The position numbers and the translations under genes are program-made. From Streptomyces hirsutus (GTDB lineage: Bacteria > Actinomycetota > Actinomycetes > Streptomycetales > Streptomycetaceae), in the NCBI RefSeq assembly GCF_001418415.1, contig NZ_LIQT01000072.1, positions 20,854 to 84,853 of the forward strand: a stretch of 64,000 nucleotides of DNA, read 5' to 3'. Below, piece by piece: positions 53,495 to 62,321 of this stretch (positions are counted from its first letter, which is position 1; each line of letters opens with the position of its first letter). Under the pieces are notes generated by a model. That model worked only from the letters and a program-made list of their open reading frames with translations, made no database searches and was not told the origin of the DNA.

Positions 53495-53520
53495 GACGTA
53501 CGTGACGTTATGATGGGGGT
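53495..53520 (+). promoter_or_regulatory. Promoter/operator before the Phd-like antitoxin
   Basis: AT-rich ACGTACGTGACGTTATGAT is found just before the ATG at 53521: a -10-like TTATGAT and overlapping short palindromes (GTACAGGACGTAC) that could be the autoregulatory operator. The leader is only a few bases plus GGGGGT. Confidence 0.45.
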
Positions 53521-53817
53521 ATGGCCTACGAGATTCCAGTGACACAGGCGAGGGCTGAGCTCGCCGACCTGATCAACCGTGTGGTGTACGGCGGTGAGCG
53601 CGTCGTTGTGACCCGGCACGGAAAGCCCCTCGTCGCCCTTGTTTCCGCCGATGACCTGCGCCGACTCGATCAGCTCCAGGAGCTCGACGAGGACCGGGAG
53701 CCCGTCGGCGAGCGGATGGTCAGCACGGTGGCCGGGGTCCACGGGGCCGCGTCCGCTCCCCGCGAACAGCAGCGCTTCGGCATCGCCGCGGAGCACCGGG
53801 GAACAGCCACGTCGTAG
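53521..53817 (+). CDS. Phd/YefM-family antitoxin, no toxin adjacent
   Basis: 98 residues. The N-terminal Phd/YefM fold is clear: [54 protein letters not shown]. The C-terminal ~35 residues, which would bind toxin, are Ala/Arg-rich and not conserved. No RelE/Doc/YoeB-like toxin gene follows: downstream is a terminator and an acyltransferase gene on the other strand. Orphan Phd genes next to clp genes are known in streptomycetes. Confidence 0.88.
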   Translation: MAYEIPVTQARAELADLINRVVYGGERVVVTRHGKPLVALVSADDLRRLDQLQELDEDREPVGERMVSTVAGVHGAASAPREQQRFGIAAEHRGTATS

Positions 53818-53889
53818 GCGGCCAGGCGGCCAGGCGGCGAGGGGTCCCGGTGGTCCGTCGCCCTCACGGTCCGGCCCGGCGGACGAGCA

Positions 53890-53925
53890 GTGAGGGGCGG
53901 CCGGACGACTCCGGCCGCCCCTCAC
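53890..53925. terminator. Bidirectional hairpin terminator between antitoxin and acyltransferase genes
   Basis: A 16-bp perfect inverted repeat (GTGAGGGGCGGCCGGA, loop CGAC, then its complement) between two converging genes. No U-tract, as usual in this GC-rich group. Confidence 0.75.
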
Positions 53926-53985
53926 TCATGGGCTGCTCATGCGCTTACCGGGCCGGTGGCCCGCTCGGCCCGTCCGGCGGGCGGT

Positions 53986-54711
53986 TCAGCTCCGCGGCAA
54001 CCGCGGGAACCGGCGCTTCTCCTCCGCCTTGCGCTCGGCCTCCTCGGCCTTGGCGACGGCCGCGTACTGGTCGACGTACTCCTGCCCGGACAGCTTCAGG
54101 ATGGCGTACATGATCTCGTCGGTGATGGCCCGCAGGACCGCCCGCTCGTCCTCCATGCCTTCGTAGCGCGAGAAGTCGAGGGGTTCGCCGAAGCGGATCA
54201 CCACGGGGTGGAGGTTGGGGATGATCTTGCCGGGCGGCTGCGCCTCGAAGGTGCCGATCATCGCGCACGGAATCACCGGGGCGCCGGCCTTGAGGGCCAT
54301 CACCGCGACCCCGACCTTGCCCTTGTAGAGGCGCCCGTCGTGCGACCGCGTGCCCTCCGGGTAGATGCCGAGCAACTCCCCCTTGCCCAGTACCCCCAGG
54401 CCTTCCCGGATGGCGGCCTGGCCTGCGTCCTTGCCGGAGCGGTCGACCGGGATCTGCCCCGCGCTGTGGAAGAAGAACGCCGTCAGCCGGCCCTTGATGC
54501 CGGGGCCGGTGAAGTACTCGGCCTTGGCGAGGAACGTGATGCGCCGCTTGAGGATCGAGGGCATCAGGAAATGGTCCGAGAACGACAGATGGTTGCCGGC
54601 GACGATGGCCGCACCGGACGACGGCACATGCTCCAGGCCCTCTATTCGAGGCCGGAAGACCAGTCTCAGCAGCGGGCCCACAAGTACATATTTCAGCAGG
54701 TAGTAGAACAA
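53986..54711 (-). CDS. 1-acyl-sn-glycerol-3-phosphate acyltransferase (PlsC family)
   Basis: 241 residues. Acyltransferase motifs: GNHLSFSDHFLM (NHX4D), GIYPEGTRSHDGRLYKGK (EGTR), and VIPCAMIGTFEA. An N-terminal hydrophobic anchor (FYYLLKYVLVGPLLRLVF) places it at the membrane for phosphatidic acid synthesis. A charged C-terminal tail is rich in Glu/Arg/Ala. The start is read as TTG 54711, with GGAG about 9 nt upstream; no ATG fits the family N-terminus. Confidence 0.88.
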   Translation of the reverse strand: MFYYLLKYVLVGPLLRLVFRPRIEGLEHVPSSGAAIVAGNHLSFSDHFLMPSILKRRITFLAKAEYFTGPGIKGRLTAFFFHSAGQIPVDRSGKDAGQAAIREGLGVLGKGELLGIYPEGTRSHDGRLYKGKVGVAVMALKAGAPVIPCAMIGTFEAQPPGKIIPNLHPVVIRFGEPLDFSRYEGMEDERAVLRAITDEIMYAILKLSGQEYVDQYAAVAKAEEAERKAEEKRRFPRLPRS

Positions 54712-54965
54712 GGGCGCGCTCCTCGACTCCGTCGGACGGGCCCAGCGGCGTGTTGCAGCAGGTCAACCGGCACGTCGTGGGGTTGTCAGTGTAGGTCGGG
54801 GCGGGACTGTCCGGCACCATGTACGACAGGGCCGGGGTGGAGCCCGCCGGACGGATGAACGTCCGTCAGTGCACGGGCGGGCGCGGACGTGTGCCGCCGC
54901 GGTCCTTCGCCCGGGCCCGCTTCACGGACGGAGCGCCCCGAGAGGGCTCCGTTAGGCTTCGTACC

Positions 54966-55424
54966 ATGCGGATCTCCGTCTCCTCCGACATGGACGAACC
55001 CGTGGCCCGCGCCCTGCTCGCCGAGCTGCGCGAGCGCGGCCACGAGGTGCGCGTGCACGGTGCCCTGAGTCCCGGGAGCGACGCGCGGTGGGCGTTCTGC
55101 TCCGAGGCGGCCGCCCGCGACGTCGCCGACGGGACCGCGGACCAGGCGGTGGTGTGCTGCTGGACCGGCACGGGTGCCTCGATCGCGGCCAACAAGGTGC
55201 CGGGCGTACGGGCGGCCCTGTGCACGGACGCCTACACGGCGGACGGCGCGCGCCGCTGGAACGACGCCAACGTGCTGGCGCTCGGCCTGCGGCTGACGTC
55301 CGAACCGCTGCTGAAGGAGATCCTCGACGCCTGGTTCGCCCCGGTGTCCGGCCGGGACGAGGAGGACCGGCGCAACGTGGACCGGGTGGCCCGGCTCGAC
55401 GACACACGCCTCACCCGCGGCTGA
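54966..55424 (+). CDS. RpiB/LacA/LacB-family sugar-phosphate isomerase
   Basis: 152 residues. SVSSDMDEPVARALLAELRE at the N-terminus, then AVVCCWTGTGASIAANKVPG, the ribose-5-phosphate-isomerase-B active-site loop with Cys and Thr-Gly-Thr-Gly, and ARRWNDANVLALGLRLTSEP. It is related to RpiB but lacks its HxxG phosphate motif near the start, so the substrate is uncertain. The ATG at 54966 has TAGGCT 7 nt upstream, so it is probably leaderless. Confidence 0.87.
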   Translation: MRISVSSDMDEPVARALLAELRERGHEVRVHGALSPGSDARWAFCSEAAARDVADGTADQAVVCCWTGTGASIAANKVPGVRAALCTDAYTADGARRWNDANVLALGLRLTSEPLLKEILDAWFAPVSGRDEEDRRNVDRVARLDDTRLTRG

Positions 55425-55455
55425 CCGGACCCGTCTTCGGACGTGGCGCGAACCG

Positions 55456-56685
55456 TCACAGCCGGACGACGATCAGCGCGGTGTCGTCGATGGCGCCGCC
55501 GGGTGGCAGCAGCTCCAGCAGCACGATGTCCGCCAGTGACTCCGGATCCCGTGTCCGGTGGCGGCGCAGCGACTCGGCGAGCCGGAACAGCCCGGTGTCG
55601 ATGTCCTCCCGGCGGCGTTCGACCAGACCGTCGGTGTAGAGCACCAGGGTGGACCCGGGCGTGAAGGCGGCCGTCGCCTCGGACCTCGGGGCCGGTTCGG
55701 GGAGGGCGTCGAGCGGGGGATCGGTGGCCCGGTCGAGGAACTCCACCCGCCCGTCGTGGTGGACCAGCACGGGAGGGAGATGACCGGCGCTGCTGTACGT
55801 GATGGTGTGCCGGTCGAAGTCGACGAAGGTGGTGACCACGGTCGCGGACTCGGCGCCGTCGACCACGTGGGCGTAGCGCCCCACGACGTCCAGGGCCTCG
55901 GCGGGCCCTGCCGCGACCCGCGAGGCGGCGGTGAGAGCGCTGCGCAGCTGGCCCATGACCCCGGCCGCCTCCAGCCCGTGCCCGACGACGTCGCCCACGG
56001 ACACGCCGATGCGGTGGCCGCTCACCAGGTCGACCAGGTCGTACCAGTCCCCGCAGACGTTGAGCGCGCCCACCGCCGGTCGGTAGCGCACGGCGGCCCG
56101 GTGGTGGCCCACCTGCCGGGGGGCGGGCAGCATCGCCTCCTGCAGCACCAGCGCCACCTGCCGCTCCCGGGCGTGCGCCTGGCGCAGCCGATGGTTGAGT
56201 TCCTGCAGTTCGCGGGCGCGTGTGTACAGCTCGGCCTCCAGGACCCGGCCCTGGTCGATGCCGACACGGTCGCGGGCCCGCATCAGCTCGGTGACCTCCT
56301 CGACCCGGTGCACGATCAGGACCACGCTGCCGTCACTGCTCAGCACCGGCGTGTTCACCGGGCTCCAGTAGCGCTCCTCCCACTCGCCGGGGTGCTCCCG
56401 GCTCTCGACGTCGTAGCGCTGCAGGGCCATGGTGTCGCGCTCGCCGGTGGCCATGACGCGCAGCAGCGAGGCGTGCAGGTTGCGCGCGCCGGAGGAGCTG
56501 GGATTGTTCGGGTTGTCCGGAAAGACGTCGAACAGATAGCGGCCCAGCAGCTCCTCCCGGGAGAGCCCGGTGCCCTCGAGGAACGCCTCGTTGACATCGG
56601 CGTACACCAGACCCGGGGTCAGGATCGCCACCATGCCGGGCAGGGCGTGGTACACCGCTGCGTAGTCGATCGCCGTTCGTGTCAT
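55456..56685 (-). CDS. PAS - SpoIIE-family serine phosphatase (PP2C)
   Basis: 409 residues. PAS domain (~residues 10-120): LPGMVAILTPGLVYADVNEA, LGRYLFDVFPDNPNNPSSSG, VLIVHRVEEVTELM. A coiled linker (ELQELNHRLRQAHARERQVA) leads to the PP2C/SpoIIE domain (AVGALNVCGDWYDLVDLVSG, GVSVGDVVGHGLEAAGVMGQ, LVLYTDGLVERR) with acidic metal ligands. It dephosphorylates anti-anti-sigma-type proteins in partner-switching stress signalling by family. Confidence 0.92.
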   Translation of the reverse strand: MTRTAIDYAAVYHALPGMVAILTPGLVYADVNEAFLEGTGLSREELLGRYLFDVFPDNPNNPSSSGARNLHASLLRVMATGERDTMALQRYDVESREHPGEWEERYWSPVNTPVLSSDGSVVLIVHRVEEVTELMRARDRVGIDQGRVLEAELYTRARELQELNHRLRQAHARERQVALVLQEAMLPAPRQVGHHRAAVRYRPAVGALNVCGDWYDLVDLVSGHRIGVSVGDVVGHGLEAAGVMGQLRSALTAASRVAAGPAEALDVVGRYAHVVDGAESATVVTTFVDFDRHTITYSSAGHLPPVLVHHDGRVEFLDRATDPPLDALPEPAPRSEATAAFTPGSTLVLYTDGLVERRREDIDTGLFRLAESLRRHRTRDPESLADIVLLELLPPGGAIDDTALIVVRL

Positions 56686-56783
56686 GACCGGTGCCCCATT
56701 GTCGGAATTGCATCATTTTTTCACATCATGAGCGAATTAGGGGCGGCAGGGGTGCCGACGGGAGACGCGCGGTGCCGGAGGCG

Positions 56784-59291
56784 TCAGCCGAGGAGAGGCT
56801 CGTCCGGGCCGGTCAGCGACTGCTCGGCCCAGATGACCTTTCCGTCGGGAACGAAGCGGGTGCCCCACTGCTGGGCGAGCTGTGAGACCAGCAGCAGGCC
56901 GCGTCCGCCCTCGTCCATGGCGCGGGGATGGCGCAGATGGGGTGTGGTCGCCCCGCCGTCGTACACCTCGCAGACCAGCGCGCGCTCACGGATCAGCCGC
57001 AGCCGGACGGGACCGGTGGCGTACCGGATGGCATTGGTGACCAGTTCGCTGACGATCAGCTCCGTGGTGAAGACCAGCTCGTCCAGGCCCCAGCGGCCCA
57101 GCTGCCGGGTGGCCGTCCTGCGGGCCTCGGCCACCGCGGCCGGATCCGTCGGCAGGTCCCAGAACGCCACCTGGCCGGCGTCCAGGAGCCGGGTACGGGC
57201 CAGCAGCAGCGCCACGTCGTCGTACGGGCGGGTCGGCACCAGGGCGTCCACCACCGTCCGGCACAGTGTTTCCAGCGAGGGCGCGGACCCTTGCAGTGCC
57301 TGTCGCAACCGGTCCTGACCGCCCGCGGTCGAACCGGTCACCGTGTCGGTCAGCAGACCGTCGGTGTGCAGGGCGAGTGTGCTGCCCTCGGCCAAAGACA
57401 ACTCCCTCGCCTCGAACGGCGGGCCACCCACGCCGAGCGGGGGCCCCGCCGACAGCTCGACGAAGCCGGCCGTGCCGTCCGGCGACACCAGTGCGGGCGG
57501 GGGATGGCCCGCGGCGGCCATCGCGCACCGGCCGTCGACCGGGTCGTAGATGACGTACAGGCAGCCGGAGCCCACGGCCTGGCCGTAGGTCCCCACCGGG
57601 TCCGAGCCTTCCTCCCGCGCGGACCGCGCCACCAGGTCGTCGAGATGCGCGAGTACCTCCTCGGGCGGCAGATCCAGCGCGGCCAGGGTCCGTACGGCGG
57701 TCCGCAGCCGGCCCATCGCGGCGGCGGCGTCGATGCCGTGCCCGGGGACCTCGCCGACGACGAGGGCGACGCGGGCACCGGGCAGCGGGATCAGGTCGTA
57801 CCAGTCGCCGCCCAGACCTGTCAGCTCGTCGGCCGGGCGGTAGCACGCGGCCACCTCGACGGCGTCCTGCTCCGGGAGCAGGCGGGGCAGCAGGCTGCGC
57901 TGCAGCGCGAGCGCCGCGTCCCGCTCCCTGGTGTAGCGGCGGGCGTTGTCCACACTGACGGCGGCGCGGGAGACGAGGTCCTCGGCGAGGTTCAGGTCGT
58001 CCTCGCGGAAGGGGTCCCTGCGGCGCCGGAAGAACACGGTGACGCCCAGGGTGACCCCCCGGGCGCGGATCGGCACGACCATCACACTCTGCAGCCCCAG
58101 CTCCAGGAACGTGGCCTCCCGGTGGCCGGGCGCGCTCGCGGCCCACCCCGGGGCGAGCGGGTCGAGTTGCTCCTGACGCCAGGACCGGCCCGTGGCCAGG
58201 CAGCGGACCGGCGGTGAACCGGGCAGGTAGGAGACCGGCGTGCCGATGTCCCGGACCGTGCGCGGCAGGTCCTCGTGCACCGACCGGTGGCCCGCGCGGT
58301 GCAACGGCGCCCCGTCCGTCTCGGTGAGCGGGCCCGGCGGGAGTTCGGCGCCCCGCAGCACCGTCTCCAGAAGATCCACGGTCACGAAGTCCGCGAGCTC
58401 CGGGACGGCGACGTCGGCCAGCTCCTGTGCGGTGTGCATGACATTCAGGGTGCGGCCGATGAGCCGGCCGGCCCGGTCGAGCAGCGCGAGGCGCTGGCGC
58501 GCGCGGTGCCGATCGGTGATGTCGACGACGCTGTAGCAGACGCCCATCGGGTGGCCCCGGTCGTCGTCGAGCCGGGTGAACGACAGCATGTGCGCGGTTT
58601 CCCGCAGCGGCGCCGAACGGGCCTGGCCGACCTGCTCGAAGTCGGTCACCGACTCGCCGGTTTCCAGGACGTGGCGCATCTGCGCCTCGACGAGTTCGGC
58701 GTCCAGGCCGGGCTGGACATCGGCGAACCGCAGCCCCAGCCGCTGCTGGGCGGGGCCGCCGCCGAACTGCTCGAGCGCGGGGTTCGACCACACGTACCGC
58801 AGGTCCGTGTCCACGATCGCGAACCCGATCGCCGATCCGACGACCATCTGCTCCAGCATCGTGCGGCTCATGTTCCAGCCGGGGGAGCCGGCCAGCTCCG
58901 ACAACAGCACCAGCAGGGACGAGCGGCCCTGCGGCTTCACGGTTTGCAGCACCCTGACCATGACGGGGACCGGATGTCCGTCCTGGTGCCGGGCCGTCAT
59001 CAGGCCCGCCCAGCCGCCGTCGGCCCGGCAGCGCCCGACCAGCTCCGGCACCCGCTCGGCGTTCTCGGCGGTCAGCAGATCGGACAGCTTTCCCCCCACC
59101 GCCTCGGGCGCCGTGTAGCCCAGCAGCCGCTCGGCCGGTCCGGTCCAGTTCGTCACCACGCCCTGCGGATCGAGCAGCAGGGGAGCGGCGTCGGCCACGT
59201 CGAACCCCTGCCGGGCAGCGTCCTGCTCCCCGTGTCCGCTCACGTGTCCGCCCACGGCCGACCTCATCCGTCGCTGGGAGTGGTCCTCCAC
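56784..59291 (-). CDS. PAS-PAS-GAF-SpoIIE-HATPase signalling phosphatase
   Basis: 835 residues. Two PAS domains (~35-130 and ~155-265: GVVTNWTGPAERLLGYTAPE; FAIVDTDLRYVWSNPALEQF), GAF (~285-455), PP2C/SpoIIE (~470-690; ELTGLGGDWYDLIPLPG, GEVPGHGIDAAAAMGRLRTA, LALHTDGLLTDTV), and a C-terminal HATPase anti-sigma domain (ELIVSELVTNAIRYATGPVR, GGRGLLLVSQLAQQW). One polypeptide thus carries both phosphatase and RsbW-like kinase activities. The start is uncertain: GTG 59291 or ATG 59267. It begins only ~26 bp after the terminator of the ornithine operon. Confidence 0.9.
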   Translation of the reverse strand: MEDHSQRRMRSAVGGHVSGHGEQDAARQGFDVADAAPLLLDPQGVVTNWTGPAERLLGYTAPEAVGGKLSDLLTAENAERVPELVGRCRADGGWAGLMTARHQDGHPVPVMVRVLQTVKPQGRSSLLVLLSELAGSPGWNMSRTMLEQMVVGSAIGFAIVDTDLRYVWSNPALEQFGGGPAQQRLGLRFADVQPGLDAELVEAQMRHVLETGESVTDFEQVGQARSAPLRETAHMLSFTRLDDDRGHPMGVCYSVVDITDRHRARQRLALLDRAGRLIGRTLNVMHTAQELADVAVPELADFVTVDLLETVLRGAELPPGPLTETDGAPLHRAGHRSVHEDLPRTVRDIGTPVSYLPGSPPVRCLATGRSWRQEQLDPLAPGWAASAPGHREATFLELGLQSVMVVPIRARGVTLGVTVFFRRRRDPFREDDLNLAEDLVSRAAVSVDNARRYTRERDAALALQRSLLPRLLPEQDAVEVAACYRPADELTGLGGDWYDLIPLPGARVALVVGEVPGHGIDAAAAMGRLRTAVRTLAALDLPPEEVLAHLDDLVARSAREEGSDPVGTYGQAVGSGCLYVIYDPVDGRCAMAAAGHPPPALVSPDGTAGFVELSAGPPLGVGGPPFEARELSLAEGSTLALHTDGLLTDTVTGSTAGGQDRLRQALQGSAPSLETLCRTVVDALVPTRPYDDVALLLARTRLLDAGQVAFWDLPTDPAAVAEARRTATRQLGRWGLDELVFTTELIVSELVTNAIRYATGPVRLRLIRERALVCEVYDGGATTPHLRHPRAMDEGGRGLLLVSQLAQQWGTRFVPDGKVIWAEQSLTGPDEPLLG

Positions 59292-59316
59292 CTCTTGACC
59301 CCATCTTCACCCGGGA

Positions 59317-59364
59317 ACCGGGCCGGGGGCTTCCTGGGCGAGGCCAGGAAGCCCCCGGCCCGGT
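59317..59364. terminator. Strong hairpin terminator of the ddaH-rocD operon
   Basis: 21-bp perfect inverted repeat (arm CCGGGCCGGGGGCTTCCTGG plus one A-T pair, loop GCGAGG). It lies 105 bp after rocD and just 26 bp before the first possible start of the 835-residue phosphatase gene, both on the minus strand. Confidence 0.85.
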
Positions 59365-59468
59365 GAACAACGGGGGGACGGGTGGACGGGGCGCAGAGAC
59401 TGGTCCGTCTGCCCGTCTGCCCGTCCCCGTCCGCCGCGGGTCGGGCGGGGACGGGCACGAGACGAAGG

Positions 59469-60695
59469 TCAGCCGCCCTGGCCCAGCACCTTCCCCAGCG
59501 TCTCCAAAGCGTCCCGCAGTTCCTCGCCCCGGACGGTGAGCGGCGGGGCCAGCCGGATGGTGGACCCGTGGGTGTCCTTGACCAGGACTCCCTCCCGCAT
59601 CAGCCGCTCACTGACCTCACGGCCGGTGCCGAGCGCGGGGTCGACGTCGACGCCCGCCCACAGTCCGCGCGAGCGGAAGCCGACGACGCCCTTGCCGACC
59701 AGGGCTTCCAGTCCGCCGCGCAGCACCACGCCCAGTTCCGCCGCCCGACGCTGGAACTCGCCCGTCTCCAGCAGCTCCACCACCGCCGTGCCGACGGCCG
59801 CGGCCAGCGGATTGCCACCGAACGTCGAGCCGTGCTCGCCGGGGTGCAGAACTCCGAGCACCTCGCGGCGGGCCACCACCGCCGACACCGGGACGATGCC
59901 GCCGCCCAGTGCCTTGCCGAGCAGCACCATGTCCGGGACGACCGACTCGTGGTCCACGGCGAGCGTGTGCCCCGTACGGCCGAGCCCCGACTGGATCTCG
60001 TCCGCGACGAACAGGCACCCCGCGCGGCGCGTCAGTTCCCGTACGCCCGCCAGATAGCCGTCGTCGGGGATGTTCACCCCCGCCTCGCCCTGGATCGGCT
60101 CGATCAGCACCGCCGCCGTCGTGTCGTCGACCGCCGCCTCCAGAGCCGCCAGGTCGTTGTACGGGACGACCCGGAAGCCGGGGGTGAAGGGCCCGAAGCC
60201 GGCGCGGGCGGTCTCGTCCGTCGAGAAGCTGACGATGGTCGTCGTCCGGCCGTGGAAGTTGTCCGCGGCGACCACGATCGTCGCCCGGTCGGCCGGGACG
60301 CCCTTCACGTCGTAGGCCCACTTGCGGGCCACCTTCACCGCGCTCTCGACCGCCTCCGCGCCGGTGTTCATGGGCAGCACCATGTCCAGCCCGGTCAGCG
60401 CGGCCAGCCGCTCGGCGAACTCGGCGAGCCGGTCGTTGTGGAAGGCGCGCGAGGTCAGCGTGAGACGGTCCAGCTGGCGGTGCGCCGCCTCGATCAGCGC
60501 GGGATGCCGGTGGCCGAAGTTGAGCGCCGAATAGCCGGCCAGCATGTCGAGGTAGCGGCGGCCCTCCACGTCCTCCACCCACGCGCCCTCCGCGCGGGCG
60601 ACGACCACGGGCAGCGGGTGGTAGTTGTGCGCGAGGACCGGCTCCTCCGCACCGATCAGCTCGGCGGACGAACGGGTACGGGTGGCAGTGGTCAT
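59469..60695 (-). CDS. rocD: Ornithine-oxo-acid transaminase
   Basis: 408 residues, PLP aminotransferase class III. HNYHPLPVVVARAEGAWV at the N-terminus, LDMLAGYSALNFGHRHPALI, MNTGAEAVESAVKVARKW, LFVADEIQSGLGRTG with the PLP-ring Asp, LLGKALGGGIVPVSAVVA with the Schiff-base Lys, and HGSTFGGNPLA. It converts ornithine and 2-oxoglutarate to glutamate semialdehyde. ATG 60695 overlaps the ddaH stop by 4 nt. Confidence 0.94.
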   Translation of the reverse strand: MTTATRTRSSAELIGAEEPVLAHNYHPLPVVVARAEGAWVEDVEGRRYLDMLAGYSALNFGHRHPALIEAAHRQLDRLTLTSRAFHNDRLAEFAERLAALTGLDMVLPMNTGAEAVESAVKVARKWAYDVKGVPADRATIVVAADNFHGRTTTIVSFSTDETARAGFGPFTPGFRVVPYNDLAALEAAVDDTTAAVLIEPIQGEAGVNIPDDGYLAGVRELTRRAGCLFVADEIQSGLGRTGHTLAVDHESVVPDMVLLGKALGGGIVPVSAVVARREVLGVLHPGEHGSTFGGNPLAAAVGTAVVELLETGEFQRRAAELGVVLRGGLEALVGKGVVGFRSRGLWAGVDVDPALGTGREVSERLMREGVLVKDTHGSTIRLAPPLTVRGEELRDALETLGKVLGQGG

Positions 60696-61504
60696 GAGCG
60701 GATCTCCTGAGTGCAGCACTTGATCCCGCCGCCCGCCTTGTGGAACTCGGACAGGTCGACGGGGACGGGAACGTAACCGCGCTCGGCGAGCCGCGCGGTG
60801 AGGGCCGTGGCCTCCGGGGAGACGAACACATGGCGTCCGTCGGAGACGGAGTTCAGGCCGAAGGCCATGGCGTCCTCGCGGGTCGCGGTCACCGCGTCCG
60901 GATACAGCCGGGCCAGCACCTCGCGGCTCCCCGGCGAGAACGCCTCCGGGTAGTACGCGATGTTCTCCTCGTCCAGCGCGAACAGCGCCGTGTCCAGGTG
61001 GTAGAAGTACGGATCCACCAGCGTCAGGCCGATCACGGGCACCCCGAAGAACTCCTGTGCCTCGGCGTGTGCCCCGCGGGTGGTGCGGAACCCGGTGCCG
61101 GCGAGGATCCAGCGTCCGGCGGGAACCAGGTCGCCCTCGCCCTCGCACACCGACTCGGGACGGTGGACGTCGAAGCCCTCCGCCTTGAACCAGGTCTCGT
61201 ACGGCACGGACTCGGGGCGCCGCTCGGGCGGCAGGAACAGGGAGCCGAGGACACGGCCCCCGACGACGACCGCCGCGTTCGCGGCGAACACCATGTCGGG
61301 CAGGCCGGGTACCGGTTTCACGCTGTCCACGGTATGGCCGTGGGCGCGGTAGACGTCGACCAGCGTGCGCCACTGGCGCTGGGCCAGGGCGAGGTCGACG
61401 GGACGGTCGGGACGCATCCAGGGGTTGATCGCGTACCGCACGTCGAAGTGTCCGGGATCGCAGACGAGATAGCGCCGTCGGGACGGCACACGGGCATCGG
61501 TCAC
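60692..61504 (-). CDS. ddaH: Dimethylargininase / arginine deiminase-superfamily hydrolase
   Basis: 270 residues of the guanidino-modifying superfamily. LVCDPGHFDVRYAINPWM, LPDMVFAANAAVVVGGRVLG, ESVCEGEGDLVPAGRWILAG, YFYHLDTALFALDEENIAYY (catalytic His), and GGGIKCCTQEIRS (nucleophile Cys). It would hydrolyse dimethylarginine or a related guanidino compound to citrulline. The coupling to rocD suggests arginine/ornithine catabolism. GTG 61504 has GGAGG 9 nt upstream; ATG 61579 is unlikely. Confidence 0.88.
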   Translation of the reverse strand: MTDARVPSRRRYLVCDPGHFDVRYAINPWMRPDRPVDLALAQRQWRTLVDVYRAHGHTVDSVKPVPGLPDMVFAANAAVVVGGRVLGSLFLPPERRPESVPYETWFKAEGFDVHRPESVCEGEGDLVPAGRWILAGTGFRTTRGAHAEAQEFFGVPVIGLTLVDPYFYHLDTALFALDEENIAYYPEAFSPGSREVLARLYPDAVTATREDAMAFGLNSVSDGRHVFVSPEATALTARLAERGYVPVPVDLSEFHKAGGGIKCCTQEIRS

Positions 61505-61598
61505 AGAGGGGTGCCTCCGCTTCCACGCGGTGTCATCAGGGGTACGTCCACGGTAGAAAGCGACCAGGCCGGACGACAAGGAACATGAGTTGCGCGCT

Positions 61599-61617
61599 CA
61601 CGCAGTAATGCTGCGTG
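61599..61617. promoter_or_regulatory. Lrp/AsnC-type operator before ddaH-rocD
   Basis: CACGCAG-TAATG-CTGCGTG, a perfect 7-bp inverted repeat with an AT-rich centre, flanked by TTGCG steps on both sides. It lies between lrp (stop 61660) and ddaH (start 61504). The geometry fits AsnC/Lrp-family boxes. Confidence 0.65.
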
Positions 61618-61659
61618 TTGCGACTGCTCCACGCACGTCTGCTGCGCCTTGTGCGGTCC

Positions 61660-62142
61660 TTACGGAGCCGGCTGGCTCGCGCCCGCCTCCGGACTCTCCG
61701 GGATCAGATGGGACAGCACCATCACACTGATCGTCTTCCGGATGAACGGCTCCGCACGAATCCGCTCCAGCACTTCCTCGAAGTGCTCCACGTCCCGTGC
61801 CCGCAGATGCAGCAGCGCGTCGGCACCCCCGGTCACCGTCATCGCCGCGGCGATCTCCGGATGGTTGCGCACCACCTCCGCCAGCCGCCGGGGCGGCGCC
61901 GCCCCCTCGCAGTACACCTCGACGTACGCCTCCGTCCGCCAGCCCAGCGCCGACGGCCGCACCGTCGCCGTGAACCCGGTGATCACCCCCGTCTCGCGCA
62001 GACGGTCCACCCGGCGCTTGACCGCCGTCGACGACAGGCCGACCGCCGCGCCGATCTCGGCGAAGGACGTCCGGGCGTTCGCCATCAGCGCGGTGACGAT
62101 CTGTCGGTCGAGCTCGTCGAACGGCGCGGGCCTGCTGCTCAT
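61660..62142 (-). CDS. Lrp/AsnC-family transcriptional regulator
   Basis: 160 residues. AsnC-type HTH (FDELDRQIVTALMANARTSF, AEIGAAVGLSSTAVKRRVDR) and RAM ligand-binding domain (AYVEVYCEGAAPPRRLAEVV, MTVTGGADALLHLRARDVEH, TISVMVLSHLIPESPEAG). It is encoded just upstream of ddaH-rocD in the same direction, so it is likely the regulator of arginine/ornithine catabolism, sensing an amino acid through the RAM domain. Confidence 0.92.
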   Translation of the reverse strand: MSSRPAPFDELDRQIVTALMANARTSFAEIGAAVGLSSTAVKRRVDRLRETGVITGFTATVRPSALGWRTEAYVEVYCEGAAPPRRLAEVVRNHPEIAAAMTVTGGADALLHLRARDVEHFEEVLERIRAEPFIRKTISVMVLSHLIPESPEAGASQPAP

Positions 62143-62321
62143 ACCCGCACTGTAACCAGCGCCGGCCGGCCTCCGCCGTCACGCGGCGACCGGTGCCGGT
62201 CGCGGCGGCGCCCGTACACCGCCCCGAGTCCGCGAAACCGTCCGGGGCCCCTCCCGGACGACGGAAAAGCCCACGTCCGAGCCATGTCCAGACGTGGCAA
62301 TCCCCTTTAGACTCCACCTTC

